From: JADFGZ01 sp965222345
Lineage (GTDB): Bacteria; Acidobacteriota; Terriglobia; 2-12-FULL-54-10
Length of the DNA: 64,000 nucleotides
Direction of reading: 5' to 3'
Assembly (NCBI GenBank): GCA_965222345.1
Contig: CBDCTS010000006.1
Coordinates: 1 to 64,000, forward strand
Under the pieces are notes generated by a model. It saw nothing but the letters and a program-made list of their open reading frames with translations. It was not told the origin of the DNA and did not search any database. The position numbers and the translations under genes were made by a program. Position 1 is the first letter of the stretch; each line of letters starts with the position of its first letter. Shown here piece by piece: positions 27,903 to 36,504 of the stretch.

Positions 27903-28880
27903 ATGGCGCGCAAACGGGGCGGCTTGGTTCCCATCGAGGAAGCCATCTCTCATCTGGACGGGCCGGTGAAAAAGCTCCGCGACGCCACGCCCCAGGCGGT
28001 TCACCACTTCACCCGCTTCGATCAGGTGAATCAGCTTGTCGAGGCCAGCGAAGCGGACCCCGACATGGGTTTCATGGCACGCCTGCTGGCGCTGTGCAGC
28101 CTGCCCCGCACCAATCCCGGCGACCGGCTTCAGTACAAGCGCATCAATGGGCCGTACAAGCTCATCATGTTCTCAAGCGGTGAAACCAAGCTGCCCTTTG
28201 GCAACATACCCCGCCTGCTGCTGGCCTGGGTGTGCACCGAAGCAGTGCGGACCCAAAGCCGCAAGTTGATCCTGGGGACCTCGCTGGCCGAGTTCATGCG
28301 GAAGTTAGATATCAGCAGTGACAGTGGCGGCAGCCGGGGTGCCCGCACACGGCTGCGCAACCAGATGGACCGGTTATTCAGCGCTTCCGTTTCGCTGATC
28401 TACGAAGACGAGCACAGCAAGCAGTTCGTTACCTCGCCTATCGCAGACCGGGGGGAGTTCTGGTGGGACCCCAAACGGCCCGACGAGCCTATGCTGTGGG
28501 AAAGCAAGATCGAGCTCGGCGAGAAGTTCTTCCAGGAGATCATCCGCCACCCCGTGCCGCTCGACATGAACACCCTGAAGGCCCTCAAGCGGTCCTCGCT
28601 GGGCCTGGACCTTTACCTGTGGGTCGCCTACCGCACCTTCGCGCTCAAGCGCCCGTTGCGGCTCTCCTGGCCGCAGTTGTACCGCCAGTTCGGAGTAGAC
28701 CCGGCACAGGCGGGCGACAAGAATACAGTGAACAACTTCCGCACAAAGTGCCTCCGAGAGCTAAAGAAGATCAAGCTGGCCTGGCCGGGGTTGAACTACG
28801 CGACGGCCAAGGGCGTGCTGGTCCTCTCGCCCTCGAAGCCCGCCGTACCCACCGCGCGGCAGCTTCAGCTCGTGAAATAG
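27903..28880 (+). CDS. repA: Plasmid replication initiator RepA (complete)
   Basis: A 325-residue protein of the plasmid-encoded RepA type. The N-terminal block GPVKKLRDATPQAVHHFTRF and FMARLLALCSLPRTNPG is repeated in two relics in this window. A central winged-helix-like region (EAVRTQSRKLILGTSLAEFM) and a C-terminal one (LRLSWPQLYRQFGVDP, then NNFRTKCLRELKKIKLAWPG) would bind iterons and DnaA. GGGAGAAT precedes the ATG. Iterons and a DnaA box lie 100-230 bp downstream, so this is the best candidate for the working initiator of replicon 1. Confidence 0.88.
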   Translation: MARKRGGLVPIEEAISHLDGPVKKLRDATPQAVHHFTRFDQVNQLVEASEADPDMGFMARLLALCSLPRTNPGDRLQYKRINGPYKLIMFSSGETKLPFGNIPRLLLAWVCTEAVRTQSRKLILGTSLAEFMRKLDISSDSGGSRGARTRLRNQMDRLFSASVSLIYEDEHSKQFVTSPIADRGEFWWDPKRPDEPMLWESKIELGEKFFQEIIRHPVPLDMNTLKALKRSSLGLDLYLWVAYRTFALKRPLRLSWPQLYRQFGVDPAQAGDKNTVNNFRTKCLRELKKIKLAWPGLNYATAKGVLVLSPSKPAVPTARQLQLVK

Positions 28881-28989
28881 CCGCAAGCTCCTTTTAGACA
28901 GATGGCCCAAGAAAGGTTTTCATCACCCTTCAACGATTCGCTGTCCGGCTTACGATTCCTGCGATCCTTGCTTCGATGGTTTGGGCAAA

Positions 28990-29115
28990 GGTTTATCCAC
29001 AGACTACTGTGATCTGGGGAAGTTTTCCACGCTGAAACGGGAATACTACTAGCACATCTTCTCCGCTGAAACGGGAACATCTTGGTGAGAACTCGCCGCT
29101 GAAACGGGAACACAT
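28990..29115. other. oriV: Replication origin 1: DnaA box and three iterons
   Basis: TTATCCACA at 28993-29001 matches the DnaA box. GCTGAAACGGGAA recurs at 29031, 29065 and 29098, a spacing of 34 and 33 bp (about three helical turns), as expected for Rep-binding iterons. The tract directly follows the rep stop, and AT-rich DNA is present next to it. Confidence 0.78.
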
Positions 29116-29161
29116 ACAAGTAGTTAAAGAACAAGTACTAAGAAACAAGTAGTAAGAACGA

Positions 29162-29535
29162 CTACGCCTGTGAATAAATCTCTTGAATCAAAACCACAAG
29201 AGTCTGACACTCAGCCTTGATCGCTGCGTTCAGTGCGGGGACTTTCGGCGTCACCTTGCGCTCCGACGAGGTACTGTCGTTCGTCTTCGGTCAGGTTATC
29301 CCGAATTTCCCTGCTCGTTTCAACGCCGTGGGACCGCCACCACCGGAAGCGTGGCGAAGATGCGGCTGCCGGGGTCCATTTCCAGGGCCACGGCGCTGAA
29401 CAGCCCCTCCTCCACCGCATCGCAGCGCACCGACCCCGCGAAATCCGACGCATCGGTCACTTCCGAGCCAGATTGCCGACCTCAACAAACTCCGGCAGCA
29501 CAGCCCACGGCGGGCGCTTCACAAATACGCAGAGC
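29162..29535 (-). pseudogene. Decayed unassigned gene
   Basis: Shifting between frames gives coding-like pieces: VKRPPWAVLPEFVEVGNLAR, then EVTDASDFAGSVRCDAVEEG and FSAVALEMDPGSRIFATLP, and finally KVPALNAAIKAECQTLVVLI with a stop at 29162. At least two indels separate them. I do not recognise the family. Confidence 0.35.
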
Positions 29536-29712
29536 TGTGCTCAGATCTACCTGATAAATCAGACAATCAATGGTTAGGCGGCATTGAATGAGAACGGCGG
29601 AGCGAAACTAGACCATAGAGCGGCGAATCGAAGCTGCTTTTGGGCGGAGTAAAAGTAGACCGTCCGAGTGGTCCAGCGAACATTCCTGTGGTGTTTGTGG
29701 GACACGAGAGGG

Positions 29713-31212
29713 ATGTATCGCGTGGAGCTATACGCTCAAGTACGGCGCAGTGTCTTTGTCGAAGGGCTCAGTGAGCGCGAGGCCGCCAAACGGTTTGGCC
29801 TGGCGCGAGGGACGGTGCGCAAGATGTTGCGCTACGCCACTCCGCCGGGCTATCGGCGGCGCCAACCAGCGCAGAGGCCGAAGCTGGATCCCTTCACCGG
29901 AATCGTCGATCAGATCCTCATCGACGATCAGGAACGTCCGAAGAAACAACGCCACACCGCAAAACGCATCTTCGACCGCTTGCGCGACGAGTACGATTTC
30001 ACCGGCGGTTACACGATCGTCAAGGACTATGTTCGCGACAAGAAGCTCGGCGGGCAAGAGATGTTCGTGCCGCTGGTGCATCCGCCGGGCGATGCCCAGG
30101 CCGACTTCGGTGAAGCTCTGGTGGTCATTGACGGCGTACAGCGCAAGGCGCACTACTTGGTGGTCGATCTGCCGCATAGCGATGACGCTTTCGTAAAAGC
30201 TTTCCCGGCCGAGACGACGGAAGCGTTTTGCGAGGGGCACAACGCAGCGTTTCGGTACTTCGGCGGCGTGCCACGCAGCATCCTCTACGACAACACGACC
30301 TTGGCGGTGGCGAGGATTCTGGGCGACGGCAGGCGCAAGCGGACCAGGGTGTTCAGTGAACTGCAGTCGCACTATTTATTCTCCGATCGTTTCGGGCGTC
30401 CGGGCAAAGGCAACGACAAGGGAAAGGTGGAAGGACTGGTCGGTTATGCCCGGCGGAACTTCATGGTGCCGGCGCCAAGGTTTCCAAGCTGGGAAGCGTT
30501 CAACGAGCAGCTCGAAGCGCAGTGCCTCAACAATCGTAAGCGGCGCTTGCGGCGGCACACCGAAACGATTGAGGAACGTTTCAAGCGTGACCGCCAAGCG
30601 TTGTTGCCCTTGCCGCCCACGCCCTATGACGCCTGCGACAAACGCACCACGCGGGTGACGTCGCTGTCATTGGTGCGCTATCGCGCCAACGACTACTCGG
30701 TGCCCACACGCTACGGACATCGCCAGGTGTTGCTGAAAGGCTACGTCGATGAAATCGTGATCTGTTGTGGCAGCGAAGAGATCGCGCGCCACCGGCGCAG
30801 TTACGAACGCGAAGAGTTGATCTTCGATCCGCTGCATTACCTGGCACTGCTGGAACGCAAGACCAACGCGCTCGATCAAGCGGCCCCGTTGGCGGGCTGG
30901 GAGCTGCCCGAACAGTTCACGTGCTTGAGACGTTTGCTCGAGGCACGGTTGGGAATGCCAGGCAAGCGCGAGTACGTGCAGGTATTGCGATTACTGGAGG
31001 ACTTCCGATTCGAGCACGTTGCCGCGGCGGTGCGCCAAGCCTGCGAGTTGGGAGCGATTGGCTTGGATGCAGTCAGGCACTTAGTGCTGTGCCGCATCGA
31101 GCAACGGCCGCCGCGCTTGGACTTGACGAAGTATCCGCACCTGCCGGCAGCCCAGGTGGAGCAAACCTCCGCTGCGGACTATTTGGCACTGCTGGCACAA
31201 GGAGGGGGGTAA
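29713..31212 (+). CDS. istA: IS21 transposase IstA
   Basis: About 499 residues, starting at MYRVELYAQVRR (the frame opens earlier at a GTG, 29668). An N-terminal helix-turn-helix (LSEREAAKRFGLARGTVRKM) precedes an integrase-type DDE core: QADFGEALVVIDG, ILYDNTTLAV and NDKGKVEGLVGYARRNF. The C-terminal domain contacts IstB. It ends in TAATG, overlapping istB. Confidence 0.93.
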   Translation: MYRVELYAQVRRSVFVEGLSEREAAKRFGLARGTVRKMLRYATPPGYRRRQPAQRPKLDPFTGIVDQILIDDQERPKKQRHTAKRIFDRLRDEYDFTGGYTIVKDYVRDKKLGGQEMFVPLVHPPGDAQADFGEALVVIDGVQRKAHYLVVDLPHSDDAFVKAFPAETTEAFCEGHNAAFRYFGGVPRSILYDNTTLAVARILGDGRRKRTRVFSELQSHYLFSDRFGRPGKGNDKGKVEGLVGYARRNFMVPAPRFPSWEAFNEQLEAQCLNNRKRRLRRHTETIEERFKRDRQALLPLPPTPYDACDKRTTRVTSLSLVRYRANDYSVPTRYGHRQVLLKGYVDEIVICCGSEEIARHRRSYEREELIFDPLHYLALLERKTNALDQAAPLAGWELPEQFTCLRRLLEARLGMPGKREYVQVLRLLEDFRFEHVAAAVRQACELGAIGLDAVRHLVLCRIEQRPPRLDLTKYPHLPAAQVEQTSAADYLALLAQGGG

Positions 31213-31973
31213 TGGCGAGGTCGAAACTTCTGCTCGAAGCGCATTTGAAAGCGTTGCGGCTGCCAACCTTCCTGCGCGAGTACGACAAACTGGCGCGGCA
31301 ATGCGCCGCCGAGAGCTTGGATTCGAGGAGCTTCCTGCAACAACTCTGCGAGCTGGAACTGCTCGACCGTGAACAGCGGGCCACCGAGCGCCGCATCAAG
31401 GCCGCGAAGTTTCCCGTGACCAAGAGTCTGGACACTTTCGACTTCCCGTCCTTGCCAGCGTTGAACAAGAAGCTGGTGCTGGAACTGGCGCGCTGTGAGT
31501 TTATCGACCGCCGCGAAAACGTGCTGGCACTGGGTAATTCCGGCACGGGCAAAACGCACATCGGCTTGGCGTTGGGACTGGCGGCTTGTCAGCGCGGCTA
31601 TCGAACACGCTTCACAACAGCGGCGGCACTGGTCAATGAGCTGTTCGAAGCCCGAGATGAACGGCGCTTGCTGCGATGTCAAAAGCAGTTGGCCAAGCAG
31701 GATCTGCTGATCGTCGATGAACTGGGCTACGTGCCGCTATCGAAGACCGGAGCGGAGTTATTGTTCGAAGTGTTTTCCCAGCGCTACGAACAGGGCTCGA
31801 CGCTGGTCACCTCGAATCTGCCGTTTAACGAATGGACGGAGGTCTTCGGCTCCGAGCGGCTGACCGGCGCCCTGCTCGATCGCCTCACGCACCACGTTCA
31901 TATTCTAGAGATGAACGGCGAAAGCTTCCGTCTGATCCAGAGCAAGAAGAAGCGGGCTCACTCTTTGGGCTGA
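31212..31973 (+). CDS. istB: IS21 helper ATPase IstB
   Basis: A 253-residue AAA+ protein related to DnaC. Walker A is GNSGTGKTH, Walker B is LLIVDELGY with the metal-binding aspartate, followed by STLVTSNLPFNEW (sensor 1) and RLTGALLDRLTHH. It helps IstA to choose and capture target DNA. This copy has all the key residues, unlike the second copy. Confidence 0.94.
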   Translation: MARSKLLLEAHLKALRLPTFLREYDKLARQCAAESLDSRSFLQQLCELELLDREQRATERRIKAAKFPVTKSLDTFDFPSLPALNKKLVLELARCEFIDRRENVLALGNSGTGKTHIGLALGLAACQRGYRTRFTTAAALVNELFEARDERRLLRCQKQLAKQDLLIVDELGYVPLSKTGAELLFEVFSQRYEQGSTLVTSNLPFNEWTEVFGSERLTGALLDRLTHHVHILEMNGESFRLIQSKKKRAHSLG

Positions 31974-32184
31974 CCCACCGGCCACTCGCCCGGTTTTCGT
32001 GGGACGGCCTCCACTACGCCTGGGCCGCCCTAAAGGGCGACCGCAGGCTCCGTTCCAGCCGTCCCACGAAAACCGCTACCCCTTCACCAACTGGTCTACT
32101 TTTGCTCCGCCGAAGTGGTCCAAATTTACTCCGCCCTTGACACAAAGCCACTGGGGGATGGGTAAACACCTATTTTATGGGTGT

Positions 32185-32227
32185 TCTTGGGATGTATCTG
32201 AAGCGCCTCTTGGGATGTATCTGAAGC
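32185..32227. repeat. Pair of direct repeats, iteron-like
   Basis: TCTTGGGATGTATCTGAAGC occurs at 32185 and 32208, 23 bp apart, the usual iteron period. The pair lies in an AT-richer stretch just right of the IS21 copy and upstream of a G/C hairpin, in the same order as the iterons near 53.9 kb. Confidence 0.6.
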
Positions 32228-32315
32228 ACTACTTAATAGGTTCTCCGATAGCAACCAAACGCACACACCGACAGAAAAACTTACCACCCTCTACTCTGAA
32301 ACACCAACACCTCCG

Positions 32316-32455
32316 AAGCGGGGGGGGCTGACGCCCCGCGCAAAAGGAAAAACCAAAACCTTCCTTATAGGTAAACAACTGAAAACAAACACCTTACGCC
32401 ATACCGCGGCGGTACGGGCAAGCGGACCGACAACAAAACCCCACCCAAAACCCCG
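32316..32455. repeat. Plasmid backbone segment, inverted copy of 53470-53607
   Basis: In reverse orientation relative to the 53.5 kb copy it has a GCGGGG/CCCCGC hairpin (32318-32339), the word CCAAAACCTTCCTTATAGGT, then GAAAACAAAC and TACCGCGGC. The hairpin followed by A-rich DNA may act as a terminator in one direction. Confidence 0.7.
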
Positions 32456-32505
32456 GATAGCCTCCGCCAAGGGGCGAGGTCAAGCCGCTGGCGCGGCTCC
32501 TACGC

Positions 32506-33138
32506 GTGTGCCGAGCATGACCGACAGCTGGGAGGTGCAAGTCCTCTATCCAGCCTGATGGCGGTGAAGGATTAGCGAAGCGCAAGGGCGTCGTCGCGAG
32601 GCGGGGTCTGAAGGAAGCGTGGAGCAAAGCCGCGACCCGATGAACAAGAACCGGATACGAGGCCTACCCGGCCGGACGAGCGAGCGCGTGATCGCGAAGT
32701 CCAGAGCCATCAAGGGCCGGGAGGGTAAATCCGGCGGGGATGCGGCGAAGGCGGTCGGTCTTACCTCGGGAGGTCTGCGCCGTGTCCGGAAGTCCCGGAC
32801 TGAGCGGGTCCGCAAGGCCCGTGACCGCGGCGCAGAAGTCAGCAGAGGGCATAGTAGCCGGCTCGCCGGCGAAGGCCCGAACGACGGACAGGGTCAGTAG
32901 GACGGCAACGCTCATGCGGACCAGGCGGCAGAACATCCAGTTGGAGCTGGCCTTGGAGCCGGTGGCGAAGGGTGAAGCCCGGAACCCCGACACCCAAGGG
33001 ACCGAAGCCCGCACGGCGCACGCCGAACCCGAACGCCCGGCGGCCCATGCCGCTTGACTCCGTCGAACCGCCGTGTACGGACCCGTACGCACGGTGGTGT
33101 GGGAGGGGAGGAGCCGCGAGGCTCCCCCCTATCCCGAT
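32506..33138 (+). mobile_element. Group II intron that lost its reverse transcriptase
   Basis: The 5' end GTGTGCCGAG fits the GUGYG rule and the 3' end is CCCGAT. Both ends are fixed by comparison with intron-free relatives: the same flank reads CTCCTACGC/TGCGCTACGG without interruption in the inverted arm at 27.6 kb, and similarly at 4.3 kb. Near the 3' end 33067-33098 folds as domain V (nine pairs, a two-base GC bulge, four pairs and a GACC loop), and 33100-33138 as domain VI with a GCGA loop. At 633 bp it is far shorter than an intron encoding a full reverse transcriptase. It could still splice, but would need a maturase from elsewhere to move. Confidence 0.85.
32914..33057 (+). pseudogene. 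Remnant N-terminus of the intron-encoded protein
   Basis: A 47-codon frame (MRTRRQNIQLELALEP then EARNPDTQGTEARTAHAEPE) resembles the extreme N-terminus of group II intron reverse transcriptases, whose LELALEP and GTEAR phrases are conserved. The polymerase, maturase and endonuclease parts are deleted; the frame stops just before domain V. Confidence 0.6.
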
Positions 33139-33365
33139 TGCGCTACGGCCCTGCGGGTAACAGCGCCCCTCGGCTACGGCTCAAGGCGGCTGGTATATCC
33201 GAAAGGTTCCCTTTCGGCCCGTCCACACAGCCCGCCCCCCCCCTTTTCTCTCGTGAACAGCGCGTCTCTCCAGATCAGCCCGGAGCAGTCCGGGGCGCGA
33301 AGCGGCGAAGCGGACCCTGGACGGCGAGGACCGATCTGGAATCATTCGCGGGGAGGGAAAGGAGA
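33139..33365. repeat. Long inverted repeat, right arm
   Basis: This is the inverted counterpart of 27445-27682, starting at the 3' flank of the group II intron (TGCGCTACGGCCCTGCGG) and running past CCAGATCGG-type words into GATCTGGAATCATTCG. Arms are about 5.6 kb apart and enclose rep, the origin and IS21. Confidence 0.8.
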
Positions 33366-33444
33366 TCAGAGCCGACCGAGCTTCTGAGCCAGTACACCTG
33401 GGCTCAACTGCTCATCCTTGAAATTGTGCGATAGCTAACCCGGC

Positions 33445-34437
33445 CTACGGACCCTCATCCGGATAGTAGCCGGAGCCGACCAGGATCGGCAGACCATAGA
33501 CCACGACCCTCTTGACGAAAGTCACCTTGCGTTCCAGCCTCCTGGTGGAAGGGTTTACAGCCGAGTAGTAGAGGAAGGATTCCCCGAAGGCGTCCCCCAC
33601 ACTTACGAGATCCTGACCTTCAAGCGATGTGTTGATGTAGGGATCTAGCTCGGATACGCGGTACAACCGGCTGAAAGGATCTCCGTTGAACAGAGAGCTT
33701 CCGTAGGCGTCCACGCCGAACAGGTAGATCGAGCCGTTCCCCCAACGCGGATCGGTGGTCAGGGACCGGACGGCGAAGTATCCCTGCGACTCAAGCTCCA
33801 TGGCGGCGCAACGGACAAACTCCTGCAGCTTCTCTTTGGAAGGATCAGCGTCAAGCCCCATGGCGTGGACCTCTTCACTTCTGCACGTTCCGGGTAGGTC
33901 GCGGCGATAGATCCCCGCGCCGATCGTGGCAAGGGCCCCGTCCCAGTCGATGCTCTTGAGGTAAGAAGCCTTCGGCTCATCCCTGCCGGTCGCCGGGTTC
34001 GTGAAGGAGTAGTAGATCCAGCCCTCGCCAGCGCTGTTCACGATGCGATGCTGTTCCCGGTACCAGTCGTTGCCGAAGGCGTCGATCAGCAGTCCCCACG
34101 GGAGCCCTTCTCTCGAAGGATCGGGTGGGAAGACGAACGCTCGAGACATGTCGGACATCGGGGTCGCTTCGTCGACGAAGATATAGGTCGGGCCGCTTTC
34201 CCAACGCTCGTCCTCGTTAAAGGCCCGGCGGGCCTCCTCAAAGCCCACTTCCTGGACGAACTCGTAGGCGCATTGAACGAACACTTCAACGCCCTCCGGG
34301 GAGCGAACGGCGCGAGCAGTGATGGAGTGATCCGCGCAAGACAGTGGTTCAGCGGTGCCCCCCTGGGCAACGAGAGTCGGCGCAGCGGTGCAAAGTAGGA
34401 TTGAAGAAATCAGGGATAAGGAGAAGTTATGTTTCAT
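33445..34437 (-). CDS. Secreted protein with two Cache-like sensor domains
   Basis: A 330-residue protein with an N-terminal signal peptide (ISSILLCTAAPTLVAQG). Two similar modules follow, each with the pattern (W)GxxYIF-x-D, then DAFGxxW or DAFGESF, then an IYYSFTNPATGR or LYYSAVNPSTRR turn and a KxxYLK or KVTFVKR strand. These are the marks of small Cache domains, which bind small ligands outside the membrane. There is no transmembrane or signalling domain, so it may be a periplasmic binding or scavenging protein. Its link to plasmid functions is unknown. Confidence 0.65.
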   Translation of the reverse strand: MKHNFSLSLISSILLCTAAPTLVAQGGTAEPLSCADHSITARAVRSPEGVEVFVQCAYEFVQEVGFEEARRAFNEDERWESGPTYIFVDEATPMSDMSRAFVFPPDPSREGLPWGLLIDAFGNDWYREQHRIVNSAGEGWIYYSFTNPATGRDEPKASYLKSIDWDGALATIGAGIYRRDLPGTCRSEEVHAMGLDADPSKEKLQEFVRCAAMELESQGYFAVRSLTTDPRWGNGSIYLFGVDAYGSSLFNGDPFSRLYRVSELDPYINTSLEGQDLVSVGDAFGESFLYYSAVNPSTRRLERKVTFVKRVVVYGLPILVGSGYYPDEGP

Positions 34438-34589
34438 AGTCTGCCCATTTTCTCACACCCACCCGAACAAGTCCACCGGAGAGGACCGCTCCTTAACCAG
34501 GGGCGGTAGTGAGGACCCTGTAGAGCAAGCCGAACGTCCATCTTGGCCCGGAGCGGTACAGGACGAGCCGGGGCGGGGCGTCGGAGACG

Positions 34590-35099
34590 GTGAAGCAGGC
34601 GGGGCGCGTCGAGCGGAGGAGCGCGGTGGACCGGAGCGAGCGGGACGCAGACAGCCGGAAAGTGGAGCGGCTAAAGCGGGAGATCGCCGGGGTCGAGGCG
34701 CGGCTGAAGGAGACCTATGACCGAGTTAGAACAGCGGCTGACGAACGAATTCGGCAAGCTGGCCGTGCAATACGCGCAGGAGCAGAAGCAGCTGCACGAA
34801 GAGGTCAACAGTTTGGGCAGCTATGTACAAAAGTTGGAGCGGCAAGTGAACGCCTCCGCCAAGCAACACAGGGAGGAAGTCAACAAATTGACCGAGCGAG
34901 TGGAAGACTTGATCAAGCAACAGGCGGAAGCGTTGCTCGATTTTCAGAAACGCTGCAACACCTTGGTGGGGGACGTGAACGCCTTCGCACGGCTATTGGA
35001 AGAGGAATGGAAGTGATGCAGAGGGATCGTGGCCGAGATGAACGCGGACGCGGCAGAAGTCGCGGCGGCAGAAGTCATGGATGGGACATCGGCCGGTAG
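34590..35099 (+). pseudogene. ColE1-type relaxase (MbeA/MobA) C-terminal remnant
   Basis: The frame encodes an arginine-rich coiled coil: VERLKREIAGVEARLKETYD then AADERIRQAGRAIRAGAEAA and a basic tail. This is the pattern of the non-catalytic C-terminus of ColE1-type relaxases. The N-terminal relaxase domain with the catalytic residues is missing. A second gene is embedded in it in another frame, as mbeD is in mbeA of ColE1. Confidence 0.5.
34717..35016 (+). CDS. MbeD/MobD-like mobilisation protein
   Basis: A 99-residue highly charged coiled-coil protein starting MTELEQRLTNEFGKLAVQYA and continuing EQKQLHEEVNSLG with heptad spacing to the end. It resembles MbeD of ColE1-type mobilisation regions, used for plasmid entry exclusion or mobilisation support. 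It is nested out of frame inside the relaxase remnant. Confidence 0.65.
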   Translation: MTELEQRLTNEFGKLAVQYAQEQKQLHEEVNSLGSYVQKLERQVNASAKQHREEVNKLTERVEDLIKQQAEALLDFQKRCNTLVGDVNAFARLLEEEWK

Positions 35100-35208
35100 T
35101 TAGGGCAGCGGCCGCCAGCACTCCGTTCCATTGATTCACATAAAGCGATAGGATTAGACGCGAATAAAGCGCTACGCTATATATGATGTGGTCCAGAGCG
35201 TGGATGCC

Positions 35209-35484
35209 ATGTACCGGCTGACGATCCGGAAGCAAGCCATCAAAACCCTGCAAAGAATGCGAGCTCGGGATGCCCTCCGCGTGCGCGGTGAACTGGACAA
35301 ACTGGCCCAGAATCCCGGCCGGCGGGACATTGACGTAACGCCGTTGCGGGGCCGCCCCGGCTTGCGGCTGCGGGTTGGCCCCTGGCGGGTCATATTCGAG
35401 CGGGACGAAGAGGCTCGAAAAATCGACGTGCTGCGCATCGGCCCCCGCGGCGACGTTTACAAAGAGTTAGGAGGGACGCCATGA
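35209..35484 (+). CDS. RelE/ParE-family toxin
   Basis: A 91-residue protein (MYRLTIRKQAIKTLQRM, then LRGRPGLRLRVGPWRVIF and DVLRIGPRGDVYKEL) with the RelE order of strands and basic residues. The ATG at 35209 is favoured because it starts the fold; the frame opens at a GTG (35188). Its stop overlaps the antitoxin start as ATGA. Confidence 0.9.
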   Translation: MYRLTIRKQAIKTLQRMRARDALRVRGELDKLAQNPGRRDIDVTPLRGRPGLRLRVGPWRVIFERDEEARKIDVLRIGPRGDVYKELGGTP

Positions 35485-35852
35485 CTAAACCGCAAGTCAT
35501 CCTCGACGATGGCGGGAAACCGGCATTCGCCGTGATCCCGTGGCGGGAGTACGCACGCTTGACGATGATGGATGCCGAGGCGGGGTTGAGCGACGAAGAG
35601 CTTTACGATCACGCCAAGTCCGTGGGTGGAGAGTCTTTTCCTATCGAGGTGGCGGATCGCCTTCTGGCGGGGAAGAAAGCCGTCAAGGTGTACCGTGAGC
35701 ATCGTGGCATGACCCAGAAGCAACTGGCCAGTTCCGTTGGCATCAACGCGCTCTACCTGTCGCAGATCGAGAGGGGCCGACGCACCGGCTCGGCCCGTAC
35801 CTTGTCGGCCCTCGCCGAGGCGCTCGGCGTCGATGTGGACGACCTGATCTGA
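35481..35852 (+). CDS. Antitoxin with N-terminal Phd-like segment and Xre domain
   Basis: A 123-residue protein. The first 60 residues (PQVILDDGGKPAFAVIPWRE then YARLTMMDAEAGL) resemble a Phd/RelB-like segment, and residues 72-120 are an Xre helix-turn-helix (RGMTQKQLASSVGINALYLS then QIERGRRTG). It is translationally coupled to the toxin. Confidence 0.88.
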   Translation: MTKPQVILDDGGKPAFAVIPWREYARLTMMDAEAGLSDEELYDHAKSVGGESFPIEVADRLLAGKKAVKVYREHRGMTQKQLASSVGINALYLSQIERGRRTGSARTLSALAEALGVDVDDLI

Positions 35853-35854
35853 GA

Positions 35855-36217
35855 ATGAAGATGAAGAAGATGGCTTTGTTGATCGGTTTGTTGGCTGGTT
35901 CTCTCTTTCTGCCTCGGCAGTTGGTTGCCGATAAGCTGGAAGGAATCATCCTCCAGAATAAAGGTGGTGTGCTACGGATTCTGGATGTCGTGAGTTACGA
36001 GAAGTTCCACATCCCCATCACTGCTTCCACGAAGGTTGTCCGAAAGAGCCACGAAGGCATTACCGTTGATGACCTGAGAGTTGGCTGGTTTATCGAAGTC
36101 GAAGGCAATAAGGTCGAAGTCAAGACCAGCAGGTTCGAGGAAGTGAAGTTCGACGGGTTCAGCGTACATTTTTACACCAATCTGCTCGGTACCCTTTCAG
36201 GGTCTCCTCGTCGGTAA
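35855..36217 (+). CDS. Small exported protein
   Basis: A 120-residue protein with a signal peptide (MALLIGLLAGSLFLPRQLVA) and a small all-beta region: GVLRILDVVSYEKFHIPI then DDLRVGWFIEVEGNKVEV, like DUF5666-type periplasmic domains. It starts three bases after the antitoxin stop. The last residues (NLLGTLSGSPRR) look unnatural and may mark a recombination junction. Confidence 0.5.
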   Translation: MKMKKMALLIGLLAGSLFLPRQLVADKLEGIILQNKGGVLRILDVVSYEKFHIPITASTKVVRKSHEGITVDDLRVGWFIEVEGNKVEVKTSRFEEVKFDGFSVHFYTNLLGTLSGSPRR

Positions 36218-36388
36218 ACCATCGAGAGACCTGCTGAAGGGAGCCGACGGTGATCCCCGGCGCGCTCTGGGCCATCGTCGAGATCCCTAAGTTTGTGCCG
36301 TGAGCGACGAGAGCTGCTTCGAAGAAGTACGCGGTCTTCTTCGACTACGATCTGCGGTCCCGACACGTACGTCAGGAGGAAAAAAGTG

Positions 36389-36504
36389 ATGAACTCCGCA
36401 AAAGTGGGCATGCTGTTTCTCTTGGCCCTGAGCTCGATGGCGCAAACCCTGCCGCAGCCCGCCGGTCCCTACTTCGAGCCACTCCCGGATTGGCAATACA
36501 AAGC
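36389..36504 (+). pseudogene. Exported protein N-terminus cut by IS5 copy 2
   Basis: AGGAGG at 36374 precedes an ATG coding MNSAKVGMLFLLALSSMAQT, a signal peptide, then PAGPYFEPLPDWQYKAA. The frame is cut at the IS5 boundary after 39 codons. No continuation is visible beyond the element. Confidence 0.6.

Larger units (their letters stand above)
29589..32142 (+). mobile_element. IS21-family element, copy 1
   Basis: A 2554-bp element with ends TGAGAACGGCGGAGCG and TGTCAAGGGCGGAGTAAA (inward), identical in extent to the inverted copy at 44368-46921. It encodes istA and istB, overlapping by one base. No clear target duplication is visible. It lies between the rep/iteron block and further direct repeats, splitting the origin region. 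Confidence 0.9.
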
